A stretch of DNA of 64,000 bases from Tumebacillus avium (GCF_002162355.1 NZ_CP021434.1:776501-840500), one strand, 5' to 3'; counted from the first letter of the stretch, positions 34,706 through 44,368 are shown. Notes: generated from the sequence alone by a model not told the origin. Made by a program: numbers and translations.

Positions 34706-34741
34706 GCCTCCCCAAGGCACTGGAGTGCCTCGGGGGAGGGC
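34706..34741. repeat. Long GC-rich inverted repeat between the NRPS genes
   Basis: Arms 34707-34721 and 34724-34739 (core CCAAGGCACT / AGTGCCTCGG) fold into a stem of about 15 bp with a 2-base loop and one bulge. It has no T tail, so it is not a standard terminator. Just upstream, 34665-34705 is a C/T/A-rich stretch with repeated TAAATCCCT units. No gene is seen in 34604-34888. Confidence 0.6.
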
Positions 34742-34888
34742 GGGATATGCGGAAGTGGTGATCTTTGAATCTTTACCCTTCCGCTAAAAAGGTTTTACGG
34801 TTTTACTCAATCAAAGGGTGAAGATGAAACGTGAACCCGGAGCATGTCCCGCCCGGACCCGACCACCCAGCCCGATCAGACGACCGCC

Positions 34889-37800
34889 CTACAAAAACAA
34901 CTCATCCAACGCCTCACCCTGCATTGGCAGAGCAGCAACACGAGTATCCGGCCCATCCACAATCCCTTCCAGCAAACCAACCAGCTGGTCGATCATCCAC
35001 CCAACCGTCCCTTCCTCAAACAGCTCCGTACTATACTCCATCTGCCCATACAACACATCCCCGCCATCCTTAAACGACAAGGTGAGGTCATACTTCGCCC
35101 CGCCATGATGCGACTCTTCCGCCGCAACCGCCACACCGGGCAGTTGCAGTGCATCAGCCGACACATTCTGCAGCACAAACATCACCGAGAAAAACGGCGA
35201 GTGGCTTGCCGAGCGTTCCGGCTGCAACACCTCAACCAACTTCTCAAAAGGCACCTCCTGATGAGCAAACGCCTGCAAGCTCATCTCGCGCACCCGACCC
35301 AGCAGTTCCCTAAACGTCGGGTTGCCAGACAGGTCGCTCCGCAGCACCAAAGTATTCACAAAAAATCCGATCATCCCTTCCACCGCCGACTGCGTCCGTC
35401 CCGCCACCGGAGTGCCAACCAAAACATCCACTTCCCCCGACAACCGATGCAGCAGCACATCAAACGCCGCCAACAACGCCATAAACAGCGTCACGCCTTC
35501 CTGCTCACAAAGGTTCTTCACCCCTTGCGACAACTCCGGCGACAAAGCAAACCTCCGCATCGCCCCGCGCTGAGTTGGCCGATCTGGTCTCGGATGATCC
35601 ACCGGCAACTGCAGTTGAGGTATCGTGCCACCCAGGAACTCCCGCCAGAACCCCAGCTGCTCCTCCAACACCTTCCCCTGCAAATAAGATCTCTGCCAGA
35701 CCGCAAAGTCCGCATACTGCGCCTCCACATCCTCCAGCGGCGAAGATTCCCCATCAACAAACGCCGTATACAACGCCGCCAACTCCTTCGCAAACGTCCC
35801 AAACGACCATCCATCAAACACAATGTGGTGAACATTCACGACCAGCACATATTCCTCCGCGCCCAACCGCACCGCCAAAATCCGCATCAGCGGCCCCACG
35901 CTCAGATCAAACACATGCTGCCCTTCCTCCCACACCAATTCCGCCGCATGCGCCTCATCCCGAGCATCCTGCACCGCAAACGGAATCCGCACCTCCGGCA
36001 AAATCCGCTGCAACACATCCCCGTCGCGCTCCACAAACACCGTGCGCAACGCCTCATGACGGCGGGCGATCTCCTGAATGCTCTCCTCAAGAGCGTCCAG
36101 CCTGACCTCCCCGCGCAGCCGCAACGCCAACGGAATATTATAAACCGGATTCTCCGGCGCCAACTGATTCAAAAAATACAACCGCTGCTGCGCAAACGAC
36201 ACCGGCATCTCCTCCGCCCGTTCCACGCGCACCAACTGCGGCATCTGCCCTTTGGCCAGCCCTTCCTCCACAATGCGAGCGGCAACACCTGCCGCCGTGC
36301 GATCCGCGAAGAAGCTATGCAAAGGAACTTCCACATCCAACCCGTCACGCAAACGAGAAATCACCTGCGTCACCAGCAGCGAGTGTCCGCCCAGATAGAA
36401 GAAGTCATCATGAATCCCGACCTTCTCCAGCCCCAGCACGTCAGCAAACACCGCCGCCACCTTCGCTTCCACCTCATTGCGCGGCGACGCGTACCCACGG
36501 CCAGCGTCCGTTTCCCATACCGGCTCCGGCAGCGCCCGCAGATCGACCTTCCCGTTCGGCGTCAGCGGCAGTGCATCCAGCACCACAAATGCGGACGGCA
36601 CCATATACCCCGGCAACTTCTCCTCCAGCCGCGCCCGCAGCACATCCACCCGCAAGCCCGTTCCAGCCAGATAAGCCACAAGGCGTTTTTCCTGTTCCCC
36701 GCGAGCCACGACCACAGCCGACTCCACCTGCCCCAGCTGCAAAATCGCCGCTTCCACTTCACCAAGCTCAATCCGATGCCCGCGAACTTTAACCTGACCG
36801 TCCAGACGGCCCAAGAACTCCAAGTTCCCATCCGCCAAAAAGCGCACCCGGTCGCCCGTCCGATACAACCGCCCATCCGCCCGGAACGGATGCGGCACAA
36901 AGCGCTCGGCGGTCAGATCGGCCCGCCCGCGATACCCGCGCGCCAAGCTCTTCCCGCCGACATACAGCTCCCCGGCCACGCCAAGCGGCACCGGCTGCAT
37001 CCGCGCATCCAGCACATACACTTCCACGCCAGAGATCGGCTTCCCGATCGGCGGAACCACGCCTGCCTCAACTTCCGCACACGTCGTAACGACCGCATTC
37101 TCCGTCGGCCCATAATGGTTGACCAATACAAACGGCAACTCCTTCGCCAGCGGATGCAGCAGATCGCCGCCCGTCAGCATCTTGCGCAGCTTCAGTCCAA
37201 CTGGCATCTCCAGCGCCACAACCCGTTCCGCCAGCGGCGTCGGCAAGAAGCAAAGAGTCACTTCCTCCTCCGCCAAAAACGCCAGCAACTGTGTCGGCGA
37301 CAACCGCGTCTCCTCACTCGGAATCACCACAGCCGCCCCCGCCGCCAAGCTCGGCCACAGCTCCCACACCGAAGCGTCAAAAGCCGTCCCGGCCAGCAAA
37401 GTCGTCCGATCCGCCCGACTCAGCCCGTGTGCCGTGTTGTTCCACCGCACCAGATTCCACAGCGCCTGCTGCTCCACCTCAACCCCTTTCGGAGTCCCGG
37501 TCGAGCCGGACGTATAGATCACATAAGCCAGCTGATCCGCAGTGATCGCAAGGCCCGGATTCTCCTCCCCCCGCCACTCTGCTTCCTCCTCAAACACCAG
37601 CACCGGAGCAGTCAACGCAGACAGCATGCCGCGCAGTTCCCCCGTCGTCACCAGTGCGGCCAGCCCCGCGTCCTCCGCCAAATCGGCCAGCCGTTCCTGC
37701 GGATAAGCCGGGTCCAGCGGCACATAAGCCCCGCCCGCCTTCCCAACCGCCAGCACTGCCACAACCAGTTCTACAGAGCGTTCCAGCAAAATGCCCACCG

Positions 37801-40800
37801 TCTGCTCCGCGCCAACGCCCAGCTCGATCAACCGATGCGCCAGCCTGTTCGCCCTCCGGTTCAACTCCCCATACGTCACCTGCTGCCCATCCTGCACAAC
37901 AGCAATCGAGTCCGGATAAAGCGCCGCCTGCTCCTCAAACAGCCCCAGAGCAGTGCCTTCTTTTTCAAAATTAACCTTTGCTGCCCCCGAATACACCGAC
38001 AGCAGCAAGTTACGATCTGCCTCTTTCAACAGCGGCAACTCCCCAACCGCCGTCTCAGGCTCAGCAATCGCCGCCTTCAACAGCTCCTGATACTGCGCGA
38101 TCATCCGCGCCACCGTCTCCGCCTCAAACAGATCCACGTCATACTCCCACGAGATCGTGATCCCTTCGCCCGCCTTCTGTTCCTTGCGCGGCAGGACGAT
38201 GACGTTCATATCAAACTTCGACGTCTCATTGCTCAGCCCGTCGGTCAAGCGAACTTCCCGCACCCCTTCCATCTCCAGCGCTGGCATGCGCGAGTCATGG
38301 AACGAGAACGACACCTGGAACAGCGGATTCCGGCTCAGATCCCGCTCCGGCTGCAACCGCTCGACCAATTTTTCAAACGGCAGCCCAACATTCGCAAACC
38401 CTTCCAGCGCCGTCTCCTTCACCCGGCCGAGCAGTTCGCGGAACGACACCCCGCCCTGCACTTCAGTCCGCAGCACGATGTTCGAGACCAGCATCCCGAT
38501 CATCGGCTCCATCTCCTTCAAACGGCGGTTCGCCAGCGCCGACCCGACCAGCAGATCCTCCTGGCCCGTGTGGCGGTGCAACAGCACATTAAACGCCGCA
38601 AACAACGTCATATACAGCGTCACGCCTTCGCGCTTGCTAAACGCCCGCAGCGCATCGCACAGCTCCGCCGCCAGATCAAAGCGGAACACCTTCCCCTTAA
38701 ACCGCTGCACCAGCGGACGCGGACGGTCGGTCGGCAGATCGAGCACGTACTGCGCCCCGCCCAACTTTTCCGTCCAATACGCCAACTGCCCCTGCGCTTC
38801 CGCACTCTGCAGCCAGCGCCGCTCCCACTGCGCAAAATCGGCAAACTGCACAACAAGCTCCGGCAATACAGCCTGCTCCCCGCGCACCGCCGCCTTATAC
38901 AACTGCTGCAGCTCATCCACAAACACCGTCAGCGACCAGCCGTCATGCACCAAGTGGTCCTCGACATGGATCAGCACATGCTCCTCCGCGCTCAACCGCA
39001 CCAACTTCCAGCGCACCAGCGGCAACGCCGCCATCTCAAACGCCTGCGTGACCTCCTCGCGAATCAACCGTTGCACTTCCGCCTCCTGCTTCTCAACAGG
39101 CACCGCCGTCAAATCAACCAACGGCAGCGGCACCTCCCACGACGGATGGATCACCTGATACGGCCGCCCATTCTGCTCCGGGAACGACGTACGGAAGATC
39201 TCATGCCGGTCGACCAACCCCTGCAAGCTCTGCTGCAGCGCGTCCACATTCAGCTGGCCGAAATACCGAAACTCCGCCTGAAAACTATACGACAGATTCT
39301 CCGGCGCCAACTTCCGCAAAAACCACACACGCTCCTGCGAAAACGACAACTCCAACAAACCGTCACGCGGCACCGCCACCAGTTCATTCTCCGCACAACC
39401 CGCACCGCTCGCACGGTCCGCAACTTCCACACCGGCCTGCTCCTCAATCCTGCCTGCCAGCTCCGCCACCGAAGCCGCCTCAAACAGCCAGTGCAGCGGC
39501 ACCGCAACCGGCAACACATCGCGCAGCCTTGCTGCAATCTTCATCGCGATCAACGAGTGTCCGCCCAGCTCAAAGAAATTATCAAACACCCCGATCCCCT
39601 GCACGCCCAGCGCTTCCTCATACAGCGCCGTCAACTCGCGCTCCAGCTCCGTGCGCGGCAGCACAACTTCCGCGTCCCCGCGCCAAGCGTCCGCATCTGC
39701 CGCAGGTGCCGGCAACTTCTTGCGATCCACCTTCCCATTCGGCGTCAACGGCACGCGCTCCAGCTCCACAAACGCCGACGGCACCATATACTCCGGCAAC
39801 CCGTCCGCCAGATTAGCGCGCAGCTCTGCCGCCGCCAAGACCATGCCTTCCTCCGGCACCACATACGCCACCAGACGCTTGTCGCCCGGACGGTCTTCAC
39901 GCGCGATCACCACCGCCTGCTTCACACCTGCGTGCAGCGTCAAGCGATGCTCAATCTCCCCAACTTCCACGCGGAACCCGCGGATTTTCACCTGTCCGTC
40001 GATCCGCCCGAGGAACTCCATCACGCCGTCCTCACGCACGCGCACCAAATCCCCCGTGCGATACAACTTGCCTGCCCCAAACGGATTCTGCACAAATTTC
40101 TCCGCGCTCAGCTCCGGCCGGTTCCAATATCCCGTCCCCAGCCCTTCACCGCCGATATAAAGCTCGCCCGCTTCGCCCGAAGCAACTTTTTCCCCTTGCT
40201 CATTCAAAACAAACAACACCCGCTTCTGCAGCGGATAGCCGATCGGCACGCTCGCCGTAAACCGCTCCTCCCGCGCTGGGCGGTAATAGGTGCTGAACGT
40301 CGAGCACTCCGTCGGCCCGTACACATTGATCATCTGCGTATCGGGCAGATGCTCCAGCACCGCATTGACGGCGATCGTCGACAACACATCCCCGCCGGAC
40401 AGCAGATCGCGCACCCCGCGCAGGTCGTCCAGATGATGCGCCGCCATCTCCGCAAACACGCCGGCCGTCAGCAGCAAAACGGTTACGCCATGCGTCCGCA
40501 CCGCTGCCCCCAGCTCGGCCAAAGACGGAATCTGCGGCGGCAGCACGACCAGCTTCGCCCCGTTCAACAGCGCGCCCCACACCTCAAACGTCGTCGAGTC
40601 AAACGACACCGACGCGCAGTGCAGCATCACATCCTCCGGCCCGATCGTGCAGTAGTTCGGCTCGATCACCAGGCTCTTGACGCTCCGGTGCGGTATAACT
40701 ACCCCTTTGGGCTTGCCTGTCGAACCCGACGTGTACATCACATAGGCAAGCCCTTCCGCATCGACTTCCACGTCGAGCAGATTCTCCTCCGACTGCGCCG

Positions 40801-41200
40801 CAATCGCTTCCGCCTCCGCATCCAGCCGCACCTCGACCGCCGCTGTCGTCAACTCCAACTCCTCGCGAAACAGCACGACCGCAGCGCTGGCGTCGTCGAG
40901 CATAAACTCCTGGCGCTCCTTCGGATAGCCCGGGTCGAGCGGCACATATGCCCCGCCCGCTTTCAAAATTGCCAGCATCGAGACCACCATCTCCACGGAG
41001 CGCTCCAAACGCACCGCCGCCAGTTGGCCTTCGCGCAGCCCTTTGGCGCGCAAATGACGAGCCAATCGATTGGCTCGTCTGTTCATTTCCGCATATGTTA
41101 ACGTCTCCTGTTCACCGACCAACACGACAGCATCCGGGTTCTTGGCCGCCTGCTGTTCAACCAGGCGGTGTACCGATTGTTTACAAATTTCTTTGCTCAT
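34889..41200 (-). CDS. NRPS: A-PCP-C-A-PCP-C with terminal condensation domain
   Basis: A 2103-residue bimodular synthetase. A1 (about 10-500) has code D-S-F-L-L-G-V-T-F-K, unlike exact known codes but in the aliphatic (Ile/Val-like) range. PCP1 has S549 (GGHSLIAMK). C1 (about 615-1040) has D748-H749-LVH-D753-G, so the first His of HHxxxDG is replaced by Asp while the second, catalytic His is kept. A2 (about 1085-1590) has code D-A-W-F-L-G-H-V-V-K, one residue from the classical Leu code. PCP2 has S1607 (GGHSLLVTQ). C2 (about 1660-2095) has H1791-H1792-IVFDGWS. No C domain precedes A1 and no TE follows C2. GAGGTG lies seven bases before the ATG at 41200. How it connects to the FAAL-NRPS is unclear. 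Confidence 0.94.
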   Translation of the reverse strand: MSKEICKQSVHRLVEQQAAKNPDAVVLVGEQETLTYAEMNRRANRLARHLRAKGLREGQLAAVRLERSVEMVVSMLAILKAGGAYVPLDPGYPKERQEFMLDDASAAVVLFREELELTTAAVEVRLDAEAEAIAAQSEENLLDVEVDAEGLAYVMYTSGSTGKPKGVVIPHRSVKSLVIEPNYCTIGPEDVMLHCASVSFDSTTFEVWGALLNGAKLVVLPPQIPSLAELGAAVRTHGVTVLLLTAGVFAEMAAHHLDDLRGVRDLLSGGDVLSTIAVNAVLEHLPDTQMINVYGPTECSTFSTYYRPAREERFTASVPIGYPLQKRVLFVLNEQGEKVASGEAGELYIGGEGLGTGYWNRPELSAEKFVQNPFGAGKLYRTGDLVRVREDGVMEFLGRIDGQVKIRGFRVEVGEIEHRLTLHAGVKQAVVIAREDRPGDKRLVAYVVPEEGMVLAAAELRANLADGLPEYMVPSAFVELERVPLTPNGKVDRKKLPAPAADADAWRGDAEVVLPRTELERELTALYEEALGVQGIGVFDNFFELGGHSLIAMKIAARLRDVLPVAVPLHWLFEAASVAELAGRIEEQAGVEVADRASGAGCAENELVAVPRDGLLELSFSQERVWFLRKLAPENLSYSFQAEFRYFGQLNVDALQQSLQGLVDRHEIFRTSFPEQNGRPYQVIHPSWEVPLPLVDLTAVPVEKQEAEVQRLIREEVTQAFEMAALPLVRWKLVRLSAEEHVLIHVEDHLVHDGWSLTVFVDELQQLYKAAVRGEQAVLPELVVQFADFAQWERRWLQSAEAQGQLAYWTEKLGGAQYVLDLPTDRPRPLVQRFKGKVFRFDLAAELCDALRAFSKREGVTLYMTLFAAFNVLLHRHTGQEDLLVGSALANRRLKEMEPMIGMLVSNIVLRTEVQGGVSFRELLGRVKETALEGFANVGLPFEKLVERLQPERDLSRNPLFQVSFSFHDSRMPALEMEGVREVRLTDGLSNETSKFDMNVIVLPRKEQKAGEGITISWEYDVDLFEAETVARMIAQYQELLKAAIAEPETAVGELPLLKEADRNLLLSVYSGAAKVNFEKEGTALGLFEEQAALYPDSIAVVQDGQQVTYGELNRRANRLAHRLIELGVGAEQTVGILLERSVELVVAVLAVGKAGGAYVPLDPAYPQERLADLAEDAGLAALVTTGELRGMLSALTAPVLVFEEEAEWRGEENPGLAITADQLAYVIYTSGSTGTPKGVEVEQQALWNLVRWNNTAHGLSRADRTTLLAGTAFDASVWELWPSLAAGAAVVIPSEETRLSPTQLLAFLAEEEVTLCFLPTPLAERVVALEMPVGLKLRKMLTGGDLLHPLAKELPFVLVNHYGPTENAVVTTCAEVEAGVVPPIGKPISGVEVYVLDARMQPVPLGVAGELYVGGKSLARGYRGRADLTAERFVPHPFRADGRLYRTGDRVRFLADGNLEFLGRLDGQVKVRGHRIELGEVEAAILQLGQVESAVVVARGEQEKRLVAYLAGTGLRVDVLRARLEEKLPGYMVPSAFVVLDALPLTPNGKVDLRALPEPVWETDAGRGYASPRNEVEAKVAAVFADVLGLEKVGIHDDFFYLGGHSLLVTQVISRLRDGLDVEVPLHSFFADRTAAGVAARIVEEGLAKGQMPQLVRVERAEEMPVSFAQQRLYFLNQLAPENPVYNIPLALRLRGEVRLDALEESIQEIARRHEALRTVFVERDGDVLQRILPEVRIPFAVQDARDEAHAAELVWEEGQHVFDLSVGPLMRILAVRLGAEEYVLVVNVHHIVFDGWSFGTFAKELAALYTAFVDGESSPLEDVEAQYADFAVWQRSYLQGKVLEEQLGFWREFLGGTIPQLQLPVDHPRPDRPTQRGAMRRFALSPELSQGVKNLCEQEGVTLFMALLAAFDVLLHRLSGEVDVLVGTPVAGRTQSAVEGMIGFFVNTLVLRSDLSGNPTFRELLGRVREMSLQAFAHQEVPFEKLVEVLQPERSASHSPFFSVMFVLQNVSADALQLPGVAVAAEESHHGGAKYDLTLSFKDGGDVLYGQMEYSTELFEEGTVGWMIDQLVGLLEGIVDGPDTRVAALPMQGEALDELFL

Positions 41201-41235
41201 CTGTCTGCACCTCGCGTCTTGTAAGTATCAAGACT

Positions 41236-41244
41236 ATTATAACA
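41236..41244 (-). promoter_or_regulatory. Extended -10 promoter of the minus-strand NRPS gene
   Basis: TGTTATAAT on the minus strand (perfect TATAAT with a TG extension), 36 bp before the ATG; no good -35 hexamer, as expected for extended -10 promoters. Confidence 0.6.
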
Positions 41245-41387
41245 TGTTAAATTAAATACGTGACACGAAATATTGAAAAATTATCATCTTACAATTTTTA
41301 CAATCTGAAAGAATCTCACCTCCCTCACACATTTGATTTGGGTTGTCCGTATCATAATGTAACTCACGCAAACAGAGGAGGACTTCC

Positions 41388-41795
41388 ATGCTTCATCTGC
41401 TGACCGTCGCCTTGTTCACCTGCTGCTCCTGCCTGTCGATCTCCTGCAGCAAACAGAAGATCAGCCCGATGACCGGCATGATCCTCGCGATGACCGCCGC
41501 CATGCTGAGCTCCTTTTGCCTTGGTGTGCTGCTGGCTGCCGTTTGGCAGTTCGATCTCGCGGTCGCCACGATGCTCAGCATCTCCTTCGGCCTGCTGATC
41601 GGGATTCTCGCCGGGCAGCCGATCTCGCCTTTTGCCAAGTTGGACGGCCTGATCGCCGGCATCATGGGCGGCGCTATGGGCCCGATGCTTGGCGCGATGC
41701 TGCCGGCCGCTTCCGGCGGCGCCTTCCTCTGGTTCCTCGATCTGCTCCTCCTGCTGGTGCTGTTCCTCTCCCTAAAATGGAAAAAAGCCTCCTGA
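41388..41795 (+). CDS. Small polytopic membrane protein, unknown function
   Basis: A 135-residue hydrophobic protein with four predicted helices (about 1-18, 28-50, 55-75, 110-130) and glycine/methionine-rich GLIAGIMGGAMGPMLGAML. Cysteines cluster at the N-terminus (FTCCSCLSISCS), possibly a metal or redox site or a pseudo-lipobox. GAGGAGG lies five to six bases before the ATG at 41388. It is transcribed alone, divergently from the NRPS. I do not recognise a family; the CCSC motif hints at metal sensing, which is speculation. Confidence 0.8.
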   Translation: MLHLLTVALFTCCSCLSISCSKQKISPMTGMILAMTAAMLSSFCLGVLLAAVWQFDLAVATMLSISFGLLIGILAGQPISPFAKLDGLIAGIMGGAMGPMLGAMLPAASGGAFLWFLDLLLLLVLFLSLKWKKAS

Positions 41796-41818
41796 CCACG
41801 CCGGTCAAGAGGCTTTTT
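41781..41818 (+). terminator. Terminator of the small membrane protein gene
   Basis: AAAAAGCCTC / GAGGCTTTTT outer stem with inner GACC / GGTC; the TGA stop codon is in the hairpin. Confidence 0.88.
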
Positions 41819-41835
41819 CTCCTTTTCTCCTTCTG

Positions 41836-44145
41836 CTATGCCAAAAACATGCTGGGTGCGCCGATGTAATACAGATGCAGCTCATGCATCGCCCGCGTGC
41901 AGGCGGTGTAAAACAGCCGGCGTTCGCTTTCCCGCCCATACTGCTCCTGCGAGGCGTTGTAAATGATCACCGCATCAAACTCCACGCCTTTGGCCAGATA
42001 CGCCGGGATCACGACCAGACCGGGCTCAAAATGCACCGTCTCCTTGCTGATCAGCTTCACCTCGACGTGCTCTTTCAGCCGTTCATGCGCCGCCCGGCTT
42101 TCCTCCGCCGTCTTGCAGATCACCGCGACCGTCTGATGCCCTTCCGCCTGCAGCTGATGGATGCGGTCGAGCACGTTCCCGGTCAGATCGGCTTCGTTTT
42201 CCGCCTGTGTGACGGTCGGTTCTTCCCCTTCGCGGTTAAACGGCTCGATCTGTTCCCCGCCCGGCATCATCTTGCGGGTGAAGTCGACGATCTGGCGCGT
42301 CGAACGGTAGCTCTGGCGCAGCACGATCAGCTCCGTCTCCTCTGCCGGGTACAGGTCGGCCAGCGGGCCAAACCCATCCGCCTTTTGCGCATGCGCGTAG
42401 ATCGCCTGATTTAAGTCCCCGAGCACCGTCATCTTCGCGTGCGGGAACAAGCGCTTCAAGAAAGCGAACTGGAACGGCGAATAGTCCTGCGCCTCGTCGA
42501 CAAACACATGGCGCACCTTCGTGTTCATCTCCACGCCTTCAAGCAGCTCTTTCAGATACAGATACGGCGTCGCATCTTCATAAAACAGCTCGCCTTCCCG
42601 CATCTTCTCCACCGTCTGGCCGGCCATTTCCGCAAAATGCTCCGGCAGCTCCACGCCAAAACTCCCGGCCAGTTCCCGATCGGCAAACAGCTGGCGGTAC
42701 ATCGCCGACACATCTAGATGCTTCAAGCGCTTCACGCCTGTGCGCAGCGACTTGAACTTCCGGCGCACGACCATCTCGCCCAGCACTTTCCGCTCGCGGT
42801 CAAAATCATCAAACGTATTCTCCCGGAAGCGTTTCTTTTTGCGCAGATGCTGGTACGCTTTCAGATACTCCTCGCTGTCGAGCAGCTCGATCTCCTCTTG
42901 CACCCAGTCCTTCTCGACCTCCGCTTCGGCTGCCGTCTCCAGCTCCAGGAGCAACCATTCGGTCAAGAAACGCATGCGGTTGGGGATCGATATCGCCGGG
43001 TCGTACTCGGCAAATTTGGCGGCGATCTGCTCCGACGAGACCACCTGCTCGCCGCGGAATCTCAAGTTTTTAAACACCATCCCGCCTTGCCCAAGCTGCT
43101 CGGCGTACCGCTCCAGCAAACGCATGAAGCCGACCGACGCTTTAAACTGAATCCCTTCCACGCGCGCCTCATACCCCTGCTCGCCCATCCTGGTCAGCAC
43201 ATACTCCATCTGCTGGAACGGGTCTTCCAGATCGAACACGCGCCCCAGACGGCGCACCAGATAATCTTGAAACGTCGTCTGCTGCATATTTTCTTCGCCC
43301 AGCTCCGGCAAAACGGTCGCGATGTAGGAGTTAAACATGTCATTTGGCGAAAACAAAACGATCTGGTCGGCGCTCAGCCACTCCCGATAGCGGTAGAGCA
43401 GATAAGCCACCCGCTGCAGCGCCGCCGAAGTTTTGCCGCTGCCCGCCGCGCCTTGCACGACCAGCAGGCGGTTGCGCTCATTGCGGATGATGCGGTTTTG
43501 CTCCTTTTGAATGGTAGCGACGATGCTTTTCATCTGCGCATCCGAATGGCGCCCCAGCACTTCCTGCAAAAGTTCATCGCCGATCGTCACGCCGGTGTCG
43601 AACAGGCTTTTGATCACCCCGTCGCGGATGATAAACTGCCGCTTCAACTCCATCGTGCCTTCGACGGTCCCGCCCGGCGTCTCATATTTGGCCGGGCCCG
43701 GCGAGTAGTCGTAGTAGAGGCTGGAGACCGGCGCGCGCCAGTCGAACACGAGAAACTCTTCGCTTTGCTCATCAAAAAACGACGCGATACCCAGATAGAT
43801 CTCCTGCATCCCTTCACCCGGTTCCGAAAAGTCGATGCGCCCAAAATACGGCGTCTGTTCCAGGCGGAGCAGGTTCTTCAGTTCCTTTTGCGCATGGCGG
43901 TGCTGGCGTTCGCGCTCCCCGAGCACTTCCGACTGCTGCCGCATGCTGGCCACCGTTTCAGCCGCTTCGATCGCGTTTTCAAAATTCACTTTGACGTCGT
44001 CCCAGAAGTTTTTGCGGATTTCCACGATGTCTGCTTTGACGATGCCGACCTGTTCATGCAGATGCTCCGTGCGTTTTTTTACCTCGGAGGTGACCCGGTC
44101 GACGCGTTCCTGTTCCTTTTGCCACTCTTGTTCTGTGATGCTCAT
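41836..44145 (-). CDS. helD: HelD-type superfamily 1 helicase (paralogue 1)
   Basis: A 769-residue HelD/UvrD-like ATPase. The N-terminal antiparallel coiled coil (about 1-75, charged) is the arm that enters RNA polymerase in HelD. Walker A is VQGAAGSGKTSAALQ, motif II is VDEAQDYSPFQ, motif III is LGDLNQAIYAH and motif IV is RQSYRSTRQI; VVIPAYLAKGVEFDAV and FYTACTRAMHEL complete the SF1 set. HelD releases stalled RNA polymerase and recycles it; some homologues give rifampicin tolerance. The start is the ATG at 44145 (AAGGGGCGG upstream); the longer frame to 44283 lacks a site. A second HelD homologue lies 5 kb away. Confidence 0.92.
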   Translation of the reverse strand: MSITEQEWQKEQERVDRVTSEVKKRTEHLHEQVGIVKADIVEIRKNFWDDVKVNFENAIEAAETVASMRQQSEVLGERERQHRHAQKELKNLLRLEQTPYFGRIDFSEPGEGMQEIYLGIASFFDEQSEEFLVFDWRAPVSSLYYDYSPGPAKYETPGGTVEGTMELKRQFIIRDGVIKSLFDTGVTIGDELLQEVLGRHSDAQMKSIVATIQKEQNRIIRNERNRLLVVQGAAGSGKTSAALQRVAYLLYRYREWLSADQIVLFSPNDMFNSYIATVLPELGEENMQQTTFQDYLVRRLGRVFDLEDPFQQMEYVLTRMGEQGYEARVEGIQFKASVGFMRLLERYAEQLGQGGMVFKNLRFRGEQVVSSEQIAAKFAEYDPAISIPNRMRFLTEWLLLELETAAEAEVEKDWVQEEIELLDSEEYLKAYQHLRKKKRFRENTFDDFDRERKVLGEMVVRRKFKSLRTGVKRLKHLDVSAMYRQLFADRELAGSFGVELPEHFAEMAGQTVEKMREGELFYEDATPYLYLKELLEGVEMNTKVRHVFVDEAQDYSPFQFAFLKRLFPHAKMTVLGDLNQAIYAHAQKADGFGPLADLYPAEETELIVLRQSYRSTRQIVDFTRKMMPGGEQIEPFNREGEEPTVTQAENEADLTGNVLDRIHQLQAEGHQTVAVICKTAEESRAAHERLKEHVEVKLISKETVHFEPGLVVIPAYLAKGVEFDAVIIYNASQEQYGRESERRLFYTACTRAMHELHLYYIGAPSMFLA

Positions 44146-44176
44146 GCAATCCGCCCCTTTTCTTTGTCTAAAGGTT

Positions 44177-44206
44177 TGACAAACTCTGGCGTTTTGTGGT
44201 AAGATA
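44177..44206 (+). promoter_or_regulatory. Plus-strand promoter upstream of an orphan terminator
   Basis: TTGACA (44177-44182) and TAAGAT (44201-44206), 18-bp spacing. Transcription from here would reach the terminator at 44289-44321 without crossing a gene. Confidence 0.45.
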
Positions 44207-44212
44207 TTATTG

Positions 44213-44321
44213 GGTAAATCTTTTATAATAGTAATTTCTTGGTGACCAACTTTCATTTTAGCATAGCACCGATCCAAATTCAAGCAACAACGGAGCCGCA
44301 GACAGCGTCTCCGTTTTTTTT
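44213..44321 (+). ncRNA. Candidate small RNA (about 110 nt)
   Basis: The interval is bounded by the promoter at 44177-44206 and a strong terminator at 44289-44321: AACGGAG-C-CGC / GCG-T-CTCCGTT followed by T8. There is no open reading frame of interest. It could be a free sRNA or an attenuated leader of hpd, but hpd has its own better promoter downstream. Speculative. Confidence 0.35.
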
Positions 44322-44368
44322 GTGCCGGTCAAGGTATTTTATACTAAAATATCATTGAACAATTAATG

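Noticed and set aside
34844..41101. A plus-strand open frame of over 2000 codons opposite the minus-strand NRPS
   Set aside because: Its protein is His/Arg/Pro-rich without any domain, while the minus strand encodes clear A, PCP and C domains with all motifs. It is a codon-bias shadow in GC-rich DNA.
44213..44321. T-box riboswitch before hpd
   Set aside because: No T-box sequence (TGGNACCGCG type) and no specifier-loop structure were seen; hpd has its own promoter after the terminator.
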